From contig JAPTWQ010000054.1 in NCBI GenBank assembly GCA_028064945.1, positions 12,885-33,877 of the forward strand: 20,993 bases of DNA, in the 5' to 3' direction. Below are positions 1 through 8,116 of the stretch, in pieces. This DNA comes from Nitrospiraceae bacterium (GTDB lineage Bacteria; Nitrospirota_A; Leptospirillia; Leptospirillales; Leptospirillaceae). The translations under genes and the position numbers were made by a program. The notes under the pieces are model-generated. The model was not told the DNA's origin and did not search any database. It saw only the letters and a list, made by a program, of their open reading frames with translations. Every line of letters starts with the position of its first letter. Positions within the stretch are counted from its first letter, which is position 1.

Positions 1-618
1 TTGTTCAAGGAGGACGACTCCTTCCCCCCCAATAACCCGATCCCTGAATTCGAATTTCAAAATGCCCTGGAACTTTCAGCACCGGTCCTCCAGACCAGCC
101 ACGCCCTTTTCGCCCATCGACTGATCCTGAAGAGAAAGGCAGAGCACGACTCTCTCACGAAGATCCTGAACCGTGACTCACTGGACTCCTTTCTCACCTT
201 TACCTTCCAGAACGCCCGGGCAAACCAGGAGCCCCTGTCGCTTCTCATGCTGGACATCGACCACTTCAAACAGGTCAACGATACCTATGGTCATGGAGTC
301 GGCGATTCGGTCCTGATCGATGTCACGGGAGCGATCGGAAAAACACTGCGATCAGGAGACGGATTTGGACGGTATGGGGGCGAAGAGTTCGTTGTCATTC
401 TTCCCGGCCTCGAAAAGACGCGCGCTGTCCAGATTGCGGAAAGGATCCGGAACTCCGTCAGGAAGTTGATCCATCCGATTGCAGGCAAGATCACATTGAG
501 CATAGGGATCGCATCATTCCCGGAGGACGTTTCACGGGAATCAGAGCTCATTCCCCTTGCCGACCGAATGATGTACGAAGCGAAACACAAAGGCCGGGAC
601 AGGGTTCACGCTCTCTAG
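1..618 (+). CDS. GGDEF diguanylate cyclase, probably 5'-truncated by the window edge
   Basis: Predicted diguanylate cyclase that makes cyclic di-GMP from two GTP. Numbering from base 1, the GGDEF domain spans about residues 48-203. It shows the opening DSLTKILNRD, the metal-binding LDIDHFKQVND stretch, the active-site loop GGEEF at 126-130 and closing elements SIGIASFP and ADRMMYEAK. An RxxD inhibitory site (RSGD, 117-120) sits the usual distance before GGEEF, so product feedback is expected. The first 45 residues look like a helical linker rather than a complete sensor. The frame is open to base 1, where a TTG happens to lie, so the true start and any sensory domain are probably upstream. 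It converges on the lytic transglycosylase gene with a 5-bp gap. The fold is certain; the full domain architecture is not. Confidence 0.9.
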   Translation: MFKEDDSFPPNNPIPEFEFQNALELSAPVLQTSHALFAHRLILKRKAEHDSLTKILNRDSLDSFLTFTFQNARANQEPLSLLMLDIDHFKQVNDTYGHGVGDSVLIDVTGAIGKTLRSGDGFGRYGGEEFVVILPGLEKTRAVQIAERIRNSVRKLIHPIAGKITLSIGIASFPEDVSRESELIPLADRMMYEAKHKGRDRVHAL

Positions 619-623
619 ATTTT

Positions 624-1277
624 TCAGGGCCCCGGACAGCCATCCTGTCTTCGCATTTCAAATTGCTTGTAAGAAAGACTGTACCGGAGAATGTTCCGGA
701 TATAATTTTCGTGAGCAAGGCCTGTCCGACCCGAGTATCGGCCAAGCATCTGCACCACATCTCCCCCGGACAACTTCAGGTCATAGGCCAGAATATCTGC
801 AGCCATCTGGGCATTCACTTCGACCTCCATGATGTCTGTCCTCCGTATCGGCCGATTGCTTCCACCTTTCCGTTTTGCGAAATACTTTTTCCAAAAAGGA
901 TAATGAATCTGGAAAAGTCCGTAGTCCCGGGAAGCCGCGTTGATCGCCAAGGGATTGAAGGAGGACTCTTCCTGAGCCAGCGCCACAAGAATATAGAGAG
1001 GGAGACGGGATTGCCGGGAAGCGGACAGGATGGCTCTCCCGATCCGCAATGCATCTGGAAAACCTTGGTGTGGACGACTGTTACGCTCTACGTATCCGAC
1101 AAGGGAGAACAGGGGGGAGCAGAGGGGTTCGGGGATCGCTCCTGCATCGTTAAACGGATAGAGGAAGAAGACGGTCAGGAAAGAAACAAAAAAAACGAGG
1201 CCCCGGCTTTTGACAGGGCCTCGAGACAAAGATTTCAGCCGAATTTTTACGATCAGACGGAGAAGGAACTTCCGCAT
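624..1277 (-). CDS. Exported lytic transglycosylase (SLT/lysozyme-like fold)
   Basis: Predicted periplasmic muramidase-like enzyme that cleaves peptidoglycan glycan strands. The SLT signature is clear: ALAQEESSFNPLAINAAS, with the likely catalytic Glu at residue 104 of the 217-residue version, then DYGLFQIHYPFW and a late NYIRNILRY helix. A hydrophobic stretch (LVFFVSFLTVFFLYPF) followed by AGA looks like a signal peptide. The start is uncertain. ATG 1277 gives a long 27-residue basic n-region; an in-frame TTG at 1229 gives a more normal signal peptide. Neither has a clear Shine-Dalgarno sequence. The ATG overlaps the end of the Fe-S carrier gene, and a terminator-like hairpin lies inside the signal-peptide codons of both versions. 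In-frame ORF further upstream is just antisense-free shadow of the Fe-S carrier gene. Family assignment is firm. Confidence 0.82.
   Translation of the reverse strand: MRKFLLRLIVKIRLKSLSRGPVKSRGLVFFVSFLTVFFLYPFNDAGAIPEPLCSPLFSLVGYVERNSRPHQGFPDALRIGRAILSASRQSRLPLYILVALAQEESSFNPLAINAASRDYGLFQIHYPFWKKYFAKRKGGSNRPIRRTDIMEVEVNAQMAADILAYDLKLSGGDVVQMLGRYSGRTGLAHENYIRNILRYSLSYKQFEMRRQDGCPGP
1188..1222 (-). terminator. Intrinsic terminator after the Fe-S carrier gene, inside the transglycosylase 5' end
   Basis: On the minus strand a perfect 7-bp stem (GAGGCCC / GGGCCTC) with a 12-nt loop is followed by G and eight T residues. It lies 30 nt after the stop codon of the Fe-S carrier gene. It overlaps the signal-peptide codons of the following transglycosylase gene, which is unusual. 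Confidence 0.75.
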
Positions 1278-1576
1278 CCGCAGGAAGACTTGGCATTGGG
1301 GTTCTTGATGGCAAACCCGGACCCGTAGAGGTTTTCGACATAATCCACCGTTGCACCGGCCAGAAGAGGATAACTTTGGGCATCGATGAAGAGCTTCACC
1401 CCCGATTCTTCGACAATCTGATCCATTTCGCCCGGAGCTTCCTCGAAGGACATGCCGTACTGGAACCCATGACATCCCCCTCCGGAGACATAGACACGAA
1501 GACCGTATCCTTCCTTGTTCTCGGACTTGAGATACTCGTTCACCTTTTCGACAGCTTTTTCGCTCATGGTAATCAT
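1253..1576 (-). CDS. A-type iron-sulfur carrier protein (IscA/ErpA/HesB family)
   Basis: Predicted A-type carrier that receives Fe-S clusters and passes them to apoproteins. The 107-residue product starts MITMSEKAVEKV and has the three conserved cysteines: C35 in GGGCHGFQYG, and C99 and C101 in SSCGCGSSF at the C-terminus. The length is normal for the family. ATG 1576 is chosen because AGGAGG lies 8 nt upstream; a longer in-frame reading to 1672 runs through inverted repeats and lacks family similarity. Other isc/suf genes are not in the window, so which subfamily (ErpA, IscA, SufA) it belongs to cannot be settled from this sequence. Two perfect inverted repeats lie in its leader. Confidence 0.92.
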   Translation of the reverse strand: MITMSEKAVEKVNEYLKSENKEGYGLRVYVSGGGCHGFQYGMSFEEAPGEMDQIVEESGVKLFIDAQSYPLLAGATVDYVENLYGSGFAIKNPNAKSSCGCGSSFSV

Positions 1577-1611
1577 TGTTTCGTTCCTCCTGGATATAAC
1601 GATATGAACAA

Positions 1612-1626
1612 CGGGGAACTTCCCCG
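1612..1626. repeat. 15-bp perfect palindrome upstream of the Fe-S carrier gene
   Basis: CGGGGAA-C-TTCCCCG is a perfect inverted repeat with a single central base, 36 bp before the Fe-S carrier start. It could be an operator or an RNA hairpin. It has no following T-run of terminator quality. Confidence 0.5.
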
Positions 1627-1636
1627 ATGAATGCGC

Positions 1637-1662
1637 CCGGCAGGAGTTTCCTTTCCTGCCGG
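1637..1662. repeat. 9-bp perfect inverted repeat (stem-loop) in the same leader
   Basis: CCGGCAGGA (1637-1645) and TCCTGCCGG (1654-1662) form a perfect stem with an 8-nt loop. It follows the zinc-ribbon gene by about 17 bp. It may be a T-less terminator, an mRNA 3' stabiliser or part of the Fe-S carrier leader. Confidence 0.5.
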
Positions 1663-1679
1663 ATTCGAGCAATTCTTTA

Positions 1680-1877
1680 TTAGTGGTACGCCATTATTTT
1701 TCTGTTGCGGCTTACAATTGGTGAAGGCCGATTCATTCTGTTGGACAGAATGACGGAGTCCACAATCTCTCCGCAAAGGAGGCAGCGCCACCCGCGAAAG
1801 TTCAAATAACCCGAATCATCCTTGATGTCACTGAACTCTTCCTCAATCATTTTTCCGTGACAACGCTGGCAATCCAT
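1680..1877 (-). CDS. Small zinc-ribbon-like protein, 65 aa, function unknown
   Basis: A 65-residue protein with two CxxC pairs: MDCQRC at the N-terminus (C3, C6) and RCLLC (C32, C35). Together these form a plausible single zinc ribbon. The basic tail ends in RNRKIMAYH. GGAGGAG lies 4 nt before the ATG, a very strong ribosome-binding site. It has no recognisable enzyme domain. Small zinc ribbons of this kind often act as nucleic-acid or protein adaptors, but nothing here shows which. A TATAAT box lies about 88 bp upstream, behind a probable terminator, so it probably starts its own transcript. Confidence 0.75.
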   Translation of the reverse strand: MDCQRCHGKMIEEEFSDIKDDSGYLNFRGWRCLLCGEIVDSVILSNRMNRPSPIVSRNRKIMAYH

Positions 1878-1964
1878 TTTACTCCTCCTTCGTCCCGGGA
1901 TGTGGTCGATCCCTGCGACATGCCATAGAGAGAAGCAAGATGGATGCCAAATTAAACCTTAACA

Positions 1965-1970
1965 ATTATA
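1965..1970 (-). promoter_or_regulatory. Candidate -10 box (TATAAT) for the zinc-ribbon gene
   Basis: A perfect TATAAT reads on the minus strand in an AT-rich gap between the preceding probable terminator and the zinc-ribbon gene. No good -35 hexamer is visible at 16-18 bp. The predicted leader is about 80 nt. Confidence 0.35.
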
Positions 1971-1996
1971 TCTTGTTGTATCAAAAGAAAAATCAG

Positions 1997-2017
1997 AAAA
2001 ACTCGCCTATCGGGGAG
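1997..2017 (-). terminator. Probable weak terminator ending the car-greA unit
   Basis: On the minus strand CTCCCC-GATA-GGCGAG forms a 6-bp stem with one mismatch, followed by TTTTT and further T-rich sequence. It lies after the last predicted small gene of the unit and before the TATAAT at 1965-1970. Confidence 0.4.
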
Positions 2018-2096
2018 CGTGGCTTTTTATTGAATTATTTTATCAGGTGTTCCATTTCGACACAATAAAAATTATATTTTTCATTTTGAAACACAT

Positions 2097-2219
2097 TTAT
2101 AATCCTACGAGAAAATGGGACAGCTGAGGCCCGAAGAAAAAAATTCCAAACACAAAAAAAGCCGGAATAAGGACGACAAGAACAAAAAGGACGAGGGTTA
2201 AGATTTTTTTTGCATTCAA
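2097..2219 (-). CDS. 40-residue hydrophobic single-span membrane peptide (TTG start)
   Basis: A short reading frame 24 nt after greA starts at TTG with GGAGGG 8 nt upstream, an ideal ribosome-binding-site spacing. The product begins MNAKKIL, continues as a strongly hydrophobic span (about residues 6-29, rich in L, V, F and I), and ends PQLSHFLVGL. The pattern of a short basic N-terminus followed by one membrane helix is typical of small inner-membrane proteins. No family is recognised. A competing frame on the same strand (2035-2247) overlaps the greA stop, but is Cys/Arg-rich without pattern and has no comparable start site. Support is from start signal and composition only. Confidence 0.5.
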   Translation of the reverse strand: MNAKKILTLVLFVLVVLIPAFFVFGIFFFGPQLSHFLVGL

Positions 2220-2243
2220 AAGAAAAAACCCTCCGCGCAGACA

Positions 2244-2720
2244 TCATTCTCCATAGGTGATGTTGCAGACCTCGTATTCGATTTCACCTGCCGGAACACG
2301 GATCAAAACCGATTCTCCAACCTTTTTGCCGACCAGCGCCTTGCCGACTGGAGAGGCAACCGAGATTCTTCCCCTCTTAAGGTCAACCTCTTCCTGTCCC
2401 ACGATGGTATAGACTTTTTCTTCCCCCGTCGTTCCGTTCTTTATGGCAACAGTGGCACCAAAGGTGACCCTTTCGCGATCCTGGTGCGCCGGGGAGACGA
2501 CAATGGCTGAAGAAAGCTTGGCTTCGAGCTCTTTGATCCGGCCTTCAATAAACGACTGCTTTTCCTTGGCCGCATGGTATTCGGCGTTTTCCGAAAGGTC
2601 ACCGTGCGCTCTCGCTTCGGCGATATCCTGAATGTTTTTTGCACGCTCCACTTTCTTCAGTCGGTCCAGTTCCTCCTGGAGACGGGCGTAACCTTCCCGT
2701 GTCATGGGCGTTTGATTCAT
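2244..2720 (-). CDS. greA: Transcription elongation factor GreA
   Basis: GreA rescues backtracked RNA polymerase by stimulating cleavage of the nascent transcript. The 158-residue product has the N-terminal antiparallel coiled coil (about 1-75). It includes the tip motif ARAHGDLSENAEYHAAKE, whose acidic residues act in the polymerase secondary channel. The C-terminal FKBP-like domain carries ISVASPVGKALVGKKVGE. Length is normal. ATG 2720 is preferred over the adjacent TTG 2723 because AAGGAGGG sits 6 nt before it. It lies 82 nt after carB with no terminator between, so it is probably co-transcribed with the pyrimidine genes. A stem-loop lies in that gap. Confidence 0.96.
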   Translation of the reverse strand: MNQTPMTREGYARLQEELDRLKKVERAKNIQDIAEARAHGDLSENAEYHAAKEKQSFIEGRIKELEAKLSSAIVVSPAHQDRERVTFGATVAIKNGTTGEEKVYTIVGQEEVDLKRGRISVASPVGKALVGKKVGESVLIRVPAGEIEYEVCNITYGE

Positions 2721-2774
2721 CAAGAACCCTCCTTCCCTTTCTTGTAATACATCCGATTCACGTTCTCCTCTTCT

Positions 2775-2806
2775 TTGAGCTTAGCCAAAGTTCGGTTGGA
2801 GCTCAA
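2775..2806. other. Stem-loop between carB and greA
   Basis: TTGAGCT / AGCTCAA arms (7 bp) enclose an inner CCAA / TTGG pairing. The carB stop codon is inside the structure. No T-run follows on the minus strand, so it looks more like an intercistronic processing or stability hairpin than a terminator. Confidence 0.4.
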
Positions 2807-5800
2807 GACTTTTCTGGCATAAGAATCGAACGATGAAGCTCCTGGAGAGAGCGCAGGGAGTCGGGAGTCCCCTTTGTCTGAAGTGCGATCACGAGGGCTT
2901 TTGCCCCTTCGATGGTGGTGTAATATGGAATGTTTCGAAGGAGCGTCTCCTGCCGGATGGAGAGGGAATCCTTCTGTGCCTGCTTTCCTGAAACGGTATT
3001 GATGACCAGTTGGACTTTGCCATCCTTGATGAGGTCAACGATATGGGGACGTCCTTCTTTCACCTTGTTCACCCTCTGAGTCCGGATACCCTCTCCCTCA
3101 AGGCGACCCGCTGTCCCTGACGTCGCGACAAGATCGAATCCCAGCGCCGCCAGATCGCGAGAAACTCTCACAACCTCATCCTTGTCCCTGTCGCTCACGC
3201 TCACAAAAACGGTGCCATTGACAGGAAGGTCCATTCCCGATGCTATCTGAGCATCCCTGAATGCGCCTCCAAAATCACGGGAAATTCCCATCACCTCACC
3301 CGTTGACTTCATCTCGGGGCTCAATAGGGTATCCGCACCCTTGAATCGTCTGAAGGGAAAGACCGCTTCCTTCACCGAAGTGTACTGCAGGACGGGAATC
3401 TTTTTTCCAGACAGCCCCAACCCCGCGAGCGTTTCACCCATCATGAGGCGCATGGCGGTCTTCGGCAGGGAAAAGCCGATCGCCTTGGACGTGAATGGAA
3501 CCGTTCTCGAAGCCCTTGGATTGACTTCAAGAATATAGACTGTTTCATTTTGGACAGCAAACTGGATGTTCATGAGACCAGTGACCCCAAGGGCCTCCCC
3601 AAGAATTTTCGTTTGCCGGATGATCTCTTCCTGAACGCTGGCTGAAAGGGTCTTCGGCGGAATGAAACAGGCCGAATCACCCGAATGGATCCCTGCCTGT
3701 TCGATATGTTCCAGAATTCCCCCGATGGCTATTTCCCTCCCGTCTCCGATCGCATCCACATCGACTTCTGTGGCATCCGAAAAAAAGGAGTCGATCAGGA
3801 GTGGAAAGCGAAAATCGATGGTGGCGATCCGCTTTTTATAATCGCTCCAGTCTTTTTCGTCATAGAGAATTTCCATGGCCTCCCCTCCGAGAACATAGGA
3901 AGGACGAACCAGAACTGGGAATCCGATTCTCCGGATCTCCGCAATTCCATCATCGAGATCTGAAACCAGACCGCTCCGGGGCTGCAAAAGTCCGAGACGA
4001 TCTATCAGGTCCCGGAAGCGTTCCCTGTTTTCAGCAAGATCGGTCATCTCGCAAGAGGTCCCGAGGATGGGAACGCCCGCGTCATGGAGCCCCTTCATCA
4101 ATTTTAGAGGGGTCTGCCCGCCGAACTGAACGACGACTCCCCTGGGACGTTCCCTGTCGACGACCGCAAGGACATCTTCCAAGGTCAGGGGTTCGAAGAA
4201 AAGACGATTCGAGACATTAAAATCGGTCGAAACAGTCTCGGGGTTGCAGTTCATCATCACGGCGTCGTAACCCATGTCACGCAGGGCCATCACGCCATGG
4301 ACGCAACAATAGTCGAATTCAACCCCCTGTCCGATGCGGTTCGGACCCGATCCCAGGATGAGAACTGACTCTTTCCCCCCTTCTGCCTTTTTCCATTCAG
4401 GAGCCCCCTGGTAGGTTCCATAAAGATAAGGCGTTCTGGCAGAAAACTCTCCGGCACAGGTATCGACCGTCCGAAACCGCGTCTCGACGCCACGGCGGAG
4501 ACGCATTTCGCGAATCTCTTCCTCTTTCGAGCCGAGAAGGCGGGAAAGCGCCCTGTCGGAAAATCCGTTTTCCTTGACCCGTCGAAGAAGTTCGTCGGGG
4601 AAGAGGGCAAGCGGCTCCCCTCTGAAGACAGAAACCTCCCGCTCAAGCTCGAGAATCTCTCCGATTTCCCGGAGAAACCATCGGTCGTAACCCGTCCAGA
4701 CAGCCACCATCTCTTCGGGAATCCCCCGGCGAAGGGCCTCGGCGATCTGATGGATCCTGCGGTCTGAAGAGATCTTCAGGATTCTGCCGATTTCCTCAGG
4801 GTCATCCGGGAGAAGCTCCGGCATCAGATGGTCCGTTCCATTCTCGAGGGACCGAAGGGCCTTCAGAAGCGCCTCCCGAAAATTGTGTCCGATCCCCATG
4901 GCCTCTCCCACCGACTGCATCTGGGGGCCAAGGACGCGTTCGGACTGTGGGAATTTTTCAAAATGAAAGCGGGGAACCTTGACGACGACATAGTCGAGGG
5001 ACGGTTCGAAAGAAGCAGGAGTTGTTCCGGTGATCTCATTGCCGATTTCGTCGAGTGTGTATCCGATGGCGACGCGCGTGGCCACGCGGGCGATCGGGAA
5101 TCCGGTGGCCTTTGATGCCAGGGCCGAACTCCTGGATACGCGCGGATTCATCTCGATCACGACGAAGCGGCCATCCACCGGGTTAACCGCAAACTGGACA
5201 TTCGATCCTCCGGTCTCGACTCCGACCTCCCTCAGAATGGCGATCGCGGCGTCGCGAAGCTCCTGATACTCCCTGTCCGTCAGCGTCATCGAAGGAGCGA
5301 CAGTGATGCTGTCTCCCGTATGGACACCCATCGGATCGACATTTTCGATGGAGCAGACGATGATCGCGTTGTCCCTGGCATCCCGCACGACCTCGAGCTC
5401 GAACTCTTTCCAGCCTAGGAGCGATTCCTCCACAAGAATCTCCCCGATCGGACTCTGCTCGATTCCGAAAAGAACAGCCCGGGAAAACTCGTCGCGATTA
5501 TAGACCACCGACTGCCCCGTCCCTCCCAGAGTGAAAGAGGGACGGATAAGGACCGGGAAAGAAAGCTCGGCAAGAGCATCCTGCGCTTCTGCCAGAGTCC
5601 TGACGATGAAGCTTTTGGGAACTGACAGGCCGATCCTGGCCATGGCCTCCTTGAACTTGCCCCGGTCCTCCGCCATTTCTATCGTCTCGACGGAAGTTCC
5701 AAGCAGTTCGATTCCCAGGGATTCCAGAATTCCGTCCTTCGCCAGCGCGACTGCCAGATTGAGGGCTGTTTGCCCACCCATGGTCGGAAGTATCGCATCA

Positions 5801-6048
5801 GGACGCTCCCGGCGCAGGACCTCCGATACCTTTTCCACCGTCAGTGGAACCATGTAGATGGCGTCGGAGAGATCCGGATCGGTCATGATCGTTGCCGGAT
5901 TCGAATTGACCAGGGAGACACGGTACCCCTCCTCCTTCAAAACCTTGAGAGCCTGCGTTCCCGAGTAGTCGAATTCCCCGGCCTGACCGATCACGATCGG
6001 ACCGCTTCCGACTATCAGAATGTGGTGAAGATCTTCTCTTCTTGGCAC
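2803..6048 (-). CDS. carB: Carbamoyl-phosphate synthase large subunit
   Basis: CarB makes carbamoyl phosphate from bicarbonate, ammonia delivered by CarA, and two ATP, feeding pyrimidine and arginine synthesis. The 1081 residues match the full family length. The first half opens with [20 protein letters not shown] and carries an ATP-grasp domain with [18 protein letters not shown]. An oligomerisation region follows (about 400-550). The second half repeats the fold, with [20 protein letters not shown] and [16 protein letters not shown]. An MGS-like allosteric domain sits at the C-terminus (about 940 onward). The start is GTG 6048, 5 nt after GGAG, and aligns with the usual MPKR-type N-terminus. 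It overlaps the upstream radical SAM gene by 34 nt, implying translational coupling. No defects seen. Confidence 0.98.
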   Translation of the reverse strand: MPRREDLHHILIVGSGPIVIGQAGEFDYSGTQALKVLKEEGYRVSLVNSNPATIMTDPDLSDAIYMVPLTVEKVSEVLRRERPDAILPTMGGQTALNLAVALAKDGILESLGIELLGTSVETIEMAEDRGKFKEAMARIGLSVPKSFIVRTLAEAQDALAELSFPVLIRPSFTLGGTGQSVVYNRDEFSRAVLFGIEQSPIGEILVEESLLGWKEFELEVVRDARDNAIIVCSIENVDPMGVHTGDSITVAPSMTLTDREYQELRDAAIAILREVGVETGGSNVQFAVNPVDGRFVVIEMNPRVSRSSALASKATGFPIARVATRVAIGYTLDEIGNEITGTTPASFEPSLDYVVVKVPRFHFEKFPQSERVLGPQMQSVGEAMGIGHNFREALLKALRSLENGTDHLMPELLPDDPEEIGRILKISSDRRIHQIAEALRRGIPEEMVAVWTGYDRWFLREIGEILELEREVSVFRGEPLALFPDELLRRVKENGFSDRALSRLLGSKEEEIREMRLRRGVETRFRTVDTCAGEFSARTPYLYGTYQGAPEWKKAEGGKESVLILGSGPNRIGQGVEFDYCCVHGVMALRDMGYDAVMMNCNPETVSTDFNVSNRLFFEPLTLEDVLAVVDRERPRGVVVQFGGQTPLKLMKGLHDAGVPILGTSCEMTDLAENRERFRDLIDRLGLLQPRSGLVSDLDDGIAEIRRIGFPVLVRPSYVLGGEAMEILYDEKDWSDYKKRIATIDFRFPLLIDSFFSDATEVDVDAIGDGREIAIGGILEHIEQAGIHSGDSACFIPPKTLSASVQEEIIRQTKILGEALGVTGLMNIQFAVQNETVYILEVNPRASRTVPFTSKAIGFSLPKTAMRLMMGETLAGLGLSGKKIPVLQYTSVKEAVFPFRRFKGADTLLSPEMKSTGEVMGISRDFGGAFRDAQIASGMDLPVNGTVFVSVSDRDKDEVVRVSRDLAALGFDLVATSGTAGRLEGEGIRTQRVNKVKEGRPHIVDLIKDGKVQLVINTVSGKQAQKDSLSIRQETLLRNIPYYTTIEGAKALVIALQTKGTPDSLRSLQELHRSILMPEKS

Positions 6049-7013
6049 AATGTCTCCTGATCTGTTGATTCGGACAGGTTGTCCCCGTCCCCTCCATATT
6101 CCTGCACATATCCCTCAAGAAGATCCTCCGAAAACAGTATGTCGAGTCCTTCTCGATATTCCTGAGGGGTGATTTTCCTTGACAGCGGGCCCCCTCTAGA
6201 AGCCCTGTGGGCCGGGAAATACTGAGCCATCAGTGAAATCGCCGTACCTGAACCCAGACTTTCCCGGATGAAACGGGCCGTTTCGGGCAATCCCGAAACT
6301 CCCTCCGGAAGGAGCAGATGGCGGATAAGCAACCCCTTTTTGGCCATTCCATCCCCGTCGAGCTGAAGGGGGCCAACCTGTTGCGCCATGAGACGAACGG
6401 CCTCGCGGTTGATCCTTGTGTATGAAGGAGCCTTTGAATAGCGAAAGGCCGCCCGGTCGTCGGAGTACTTCATGTCCGGAAGATAGACGTCGACCAGTCC
6501 TTCCAGTAGCGCGATCATGGGAAGGGCGTCATACCCGTTCGAGTTATACACGACCGGAATGGTGAGCCCTTCCTGGCGGGCAAGGACAAGAGAGTGAACG
6601 ATCTGGGGAACGACATGTCCCGGAGTCACCAAATTGATATTATGGGCTCCCCGACCCTGAAGCGAAAGAAAGATGTCCCTTAGTTCTTCTGGAGTGATCT
6701 CCCGGCCGTAGCCGTAAGCGCTCAAGGGGAAGTTCTGGCAAAAATCGCACGCCAGGTTGCAGAAGGCGAAAAAAACGGTTCCGGAACCGCGGCGGCCCGA
6801 CAGACAGGGTTCCTCTCCGAAATGGAGATTTGCGGCGGAAAGACGGGCGAGAGCTCCAGTCCGGCAGGTTCCGGTTTCCCCCTCCAGCCTGTTCACGCCG
6901 CAATGACGGGGACAGACACGACAGGATCGGAGTGCTTCATAGCCTTCCGCCACGCGAAGGCGATCCCGATCATCCTGGATTGCAGACAGATCCGGGATTT
7001 CCACAGTACTCAC
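6015..7013 (-). CDS. Radical SAM protein, PflX-like (COG1313), embedded between carA and carB
   Basis: A 332-residue radical SAM protein. The SAM/4Fe-4S motif CxxxCxxC is C85-C89-C92 in [12 protein letters not shown]. An N-terminal cysteine cluster (C31, C34, C38, C50; [14 protein letters not shown]) is typical of the PflX-like, pyruvate formate-lyase-activase-related group. Other matching motifs are [19 protein letters not shown] and [17 protein letters not shown]. The substrate of this group is not established, and no glycyl-radical enzyme is in the window. The start is GTG 7013, overlapping the carA stop as GTGA; the 3' end overlaps carB by 34 nt. The tail (about 26 residues, acidic) seems extended by that overlap. 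Family is firm, role unknown. Confidence 0.88.
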   Translation of the reverse strand: MSTVEIPDLSAIQDDRDRLRVAEGYEALRSCRVCPRHCGVNRLEGETGTCRTGALARLSAANLHFGEEPCLSGRRGSGTVFFAFCNLACDFCQNFPLSAYGYGREITPEELRDIFLSLQGRGAHNINLVTPGHVVPQIVHSLVLARQEGLTIPVVYNSNGYDALPMIALLEGLVDVYLPDMKYSDDRAAFRYSKAPSYTRINREAVRLMAQQVGPLQLDGDGMAKKGLLIRHLLLPEGVSGLPETARFIRESLGSGTAISLMAQYFPAHRASRGGPLSRKITPQEYREGLDILFSEDLLEGYVQEYGGDGDNLSESTDQETLCQEEKIFTTF

Positions 7014-8116
7014 GGGTTCTTCCCCCCCATCATGCTGACAAAGGAGCCGAAAACATTCCGTGCATCATGGGGGCCCGGGGCGGCTTCCGGATGGAACTGG
7101 ACTGAATAAATGCGGCTCTCCCGGAACCATAGACCTTCCAGAGAACGGTCATAAAGGCTTTCGAAGGTCTTTGTAGCGCCCGAGGGAAGGGATTCCGAGT
7201 CGACGGCATAGTTGTGGTTCTGGGAAGTGATCAGGACCTTTCCCGTCAGTCGGTCGAGAACGGGATGGTTGACTCCGTGATGGCCGAAGGGAAGCTTGTA
7301 GGTTTTTCCTCCAACCGCCCTGGCCAGCAGCTGGTGCCCGAGACAGATTCCAAACAGCGGGAGACGTCCGACCAGACCCCGGATCTCTGCGACGATGTCA
7401 TCGAGGACAGCCGGATCCCCCGGTCCATTGGATAGGACGACTCCATCCGGGCGATCCTCCAGGATTTGTCGGGCCTTTGTATCAGGCGGGACCACCGTGA
7501 CCTCGACTCCCTGATCGAGAAGATTCCGGACAATCGCTTCCTTGGCTCCATAATCTACAAGGATTGCCCGGAAGAGGGTTGGTCCCGAAGGTTGCAGGGT
7601 CCGGGAGAGGCTCGAGGAAACCCTCCGGACATAATCTATTTCCGAGATGGAGGGAACCGTGCGGGCCGCGTTGACCAACTCGTCGGGGCTCCGGTCATCG
7701 GTCGTCAGTATTCCCCGGAGGCTCCCTCTTTCCCGGATCCTCAGTGTCAGAAGCCGGGTGTCTATTCCGGAGGCAGCCACCACCCCTTCTTCCCGGAAAT
7801 AATCCGTAAGAGACAATTTCGCCCTGTGATTCGAAGGAAAAGATTTGATTTCCCTTGCAACAATGCCCGCGAGATGGACTTTCCTCGATTCGGCATCCTC
7901 CCGGGTGATACCTGTGTTCCCGATCATCGGGGCGGTCATGACCACAATTTGTCCGGCATAGGAGGGATCGGTCAGAACCTCTTCGTAGCCGCACATGGCC
8001 GTGTTGAAGACGAACTCCCCCGAAACCGTCCCAGAAACTCCGGCTGAACGTCCGCTCAGTACCGTCCCGTCCTCCATTGCGAGCGTGATTTTTCGAAAAC
8101 CGTCCCGATCAGCCAC
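7010..8116 (-). CDS. carA: Carbamoyl-phosphate synthase small (glutaminase) subunit
   Basis: CarA hydrolyses glutamine and channels the ammonia to CarB. The 368-residue product has the N-terminal CarA domain (MEDGTVLSGRSAG, FNTAMCGYEEVLTDPSY) and a class I glutamine amidotransferase domain. The nucleophile is C258 in LFGICLGHQLL, and the His/Glu pair lies in SVQFHPEAAPGP (H342, E344). The start is GTG 8116 because GGAG lies 6 nt upstream; a longer in-frame ATG at 8158 lies deep inside pyrC and adds non-family sequence. It overlaps pyrC by 8 nt and the radical SAM gene by 4 nt. A radical SAM gene separates it from carB, which is unusual. Confidence 0.97.
   Translation of the reverse strand: MADRDGFRKITLAMEDGTVLSGRSAGVSGTVSGEFVFNTAMCGYEEVLTDPSYAGQIVVMTAPMIGNTGITREDAESRKVHLAGIVAREIKSFPSNHRAKLSLTDYFREEGVVAASGIDTRLLTLRIRERGSLRGILTTDDRSPDELVNAARTVPSISEIDYVRRVSSSLSRTLQPSGPTLFRAILVDYGAKEAIVRNLLDQGVEVTVVPPDTKARQILEDRPDGVVLSNGPGDPAVLDDIVAEIRGLVGRLPLFGICLGHQLLARAVGGKTYKLPFGHHGVNHPVLDRLTGKVLITSQNHNYAVDSESLPSGATKTFESLYDRSLEGLWFRESRIYSVQFHPEAAPGPHDARNVFGSFVSMMGGKNP

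Noticed and set aside
663..1328. 221-codon plus-strand frame opposite the transglycosylase gene
   Set aside because: The minus-strand frame has a clear SLT domain; the plus-strand product has no recognisable feature.
1278..1475. Upstream extension of the lytic transglycosylase frame to 1475
   Set aside because: It lies inside the Fe-S carrier gene in another frame, adds Cys/Arg-rich sequence without similarity and would put a signal peptide in mid-protein.
2035..2247. 70-codon minus-strand frame overlapping the greA stop
   Set aside because: It has no coding character, and the overlapping TTG frame at 2097-2219 has a far better ribosome-binding site and a membrane-helix pattern.
3341..6060. 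Many plus-strand frames opposite carB and the radical SAM gene
   Set aside because: These are shadows of well-supported minus-strand genes and show no domain or start signal.
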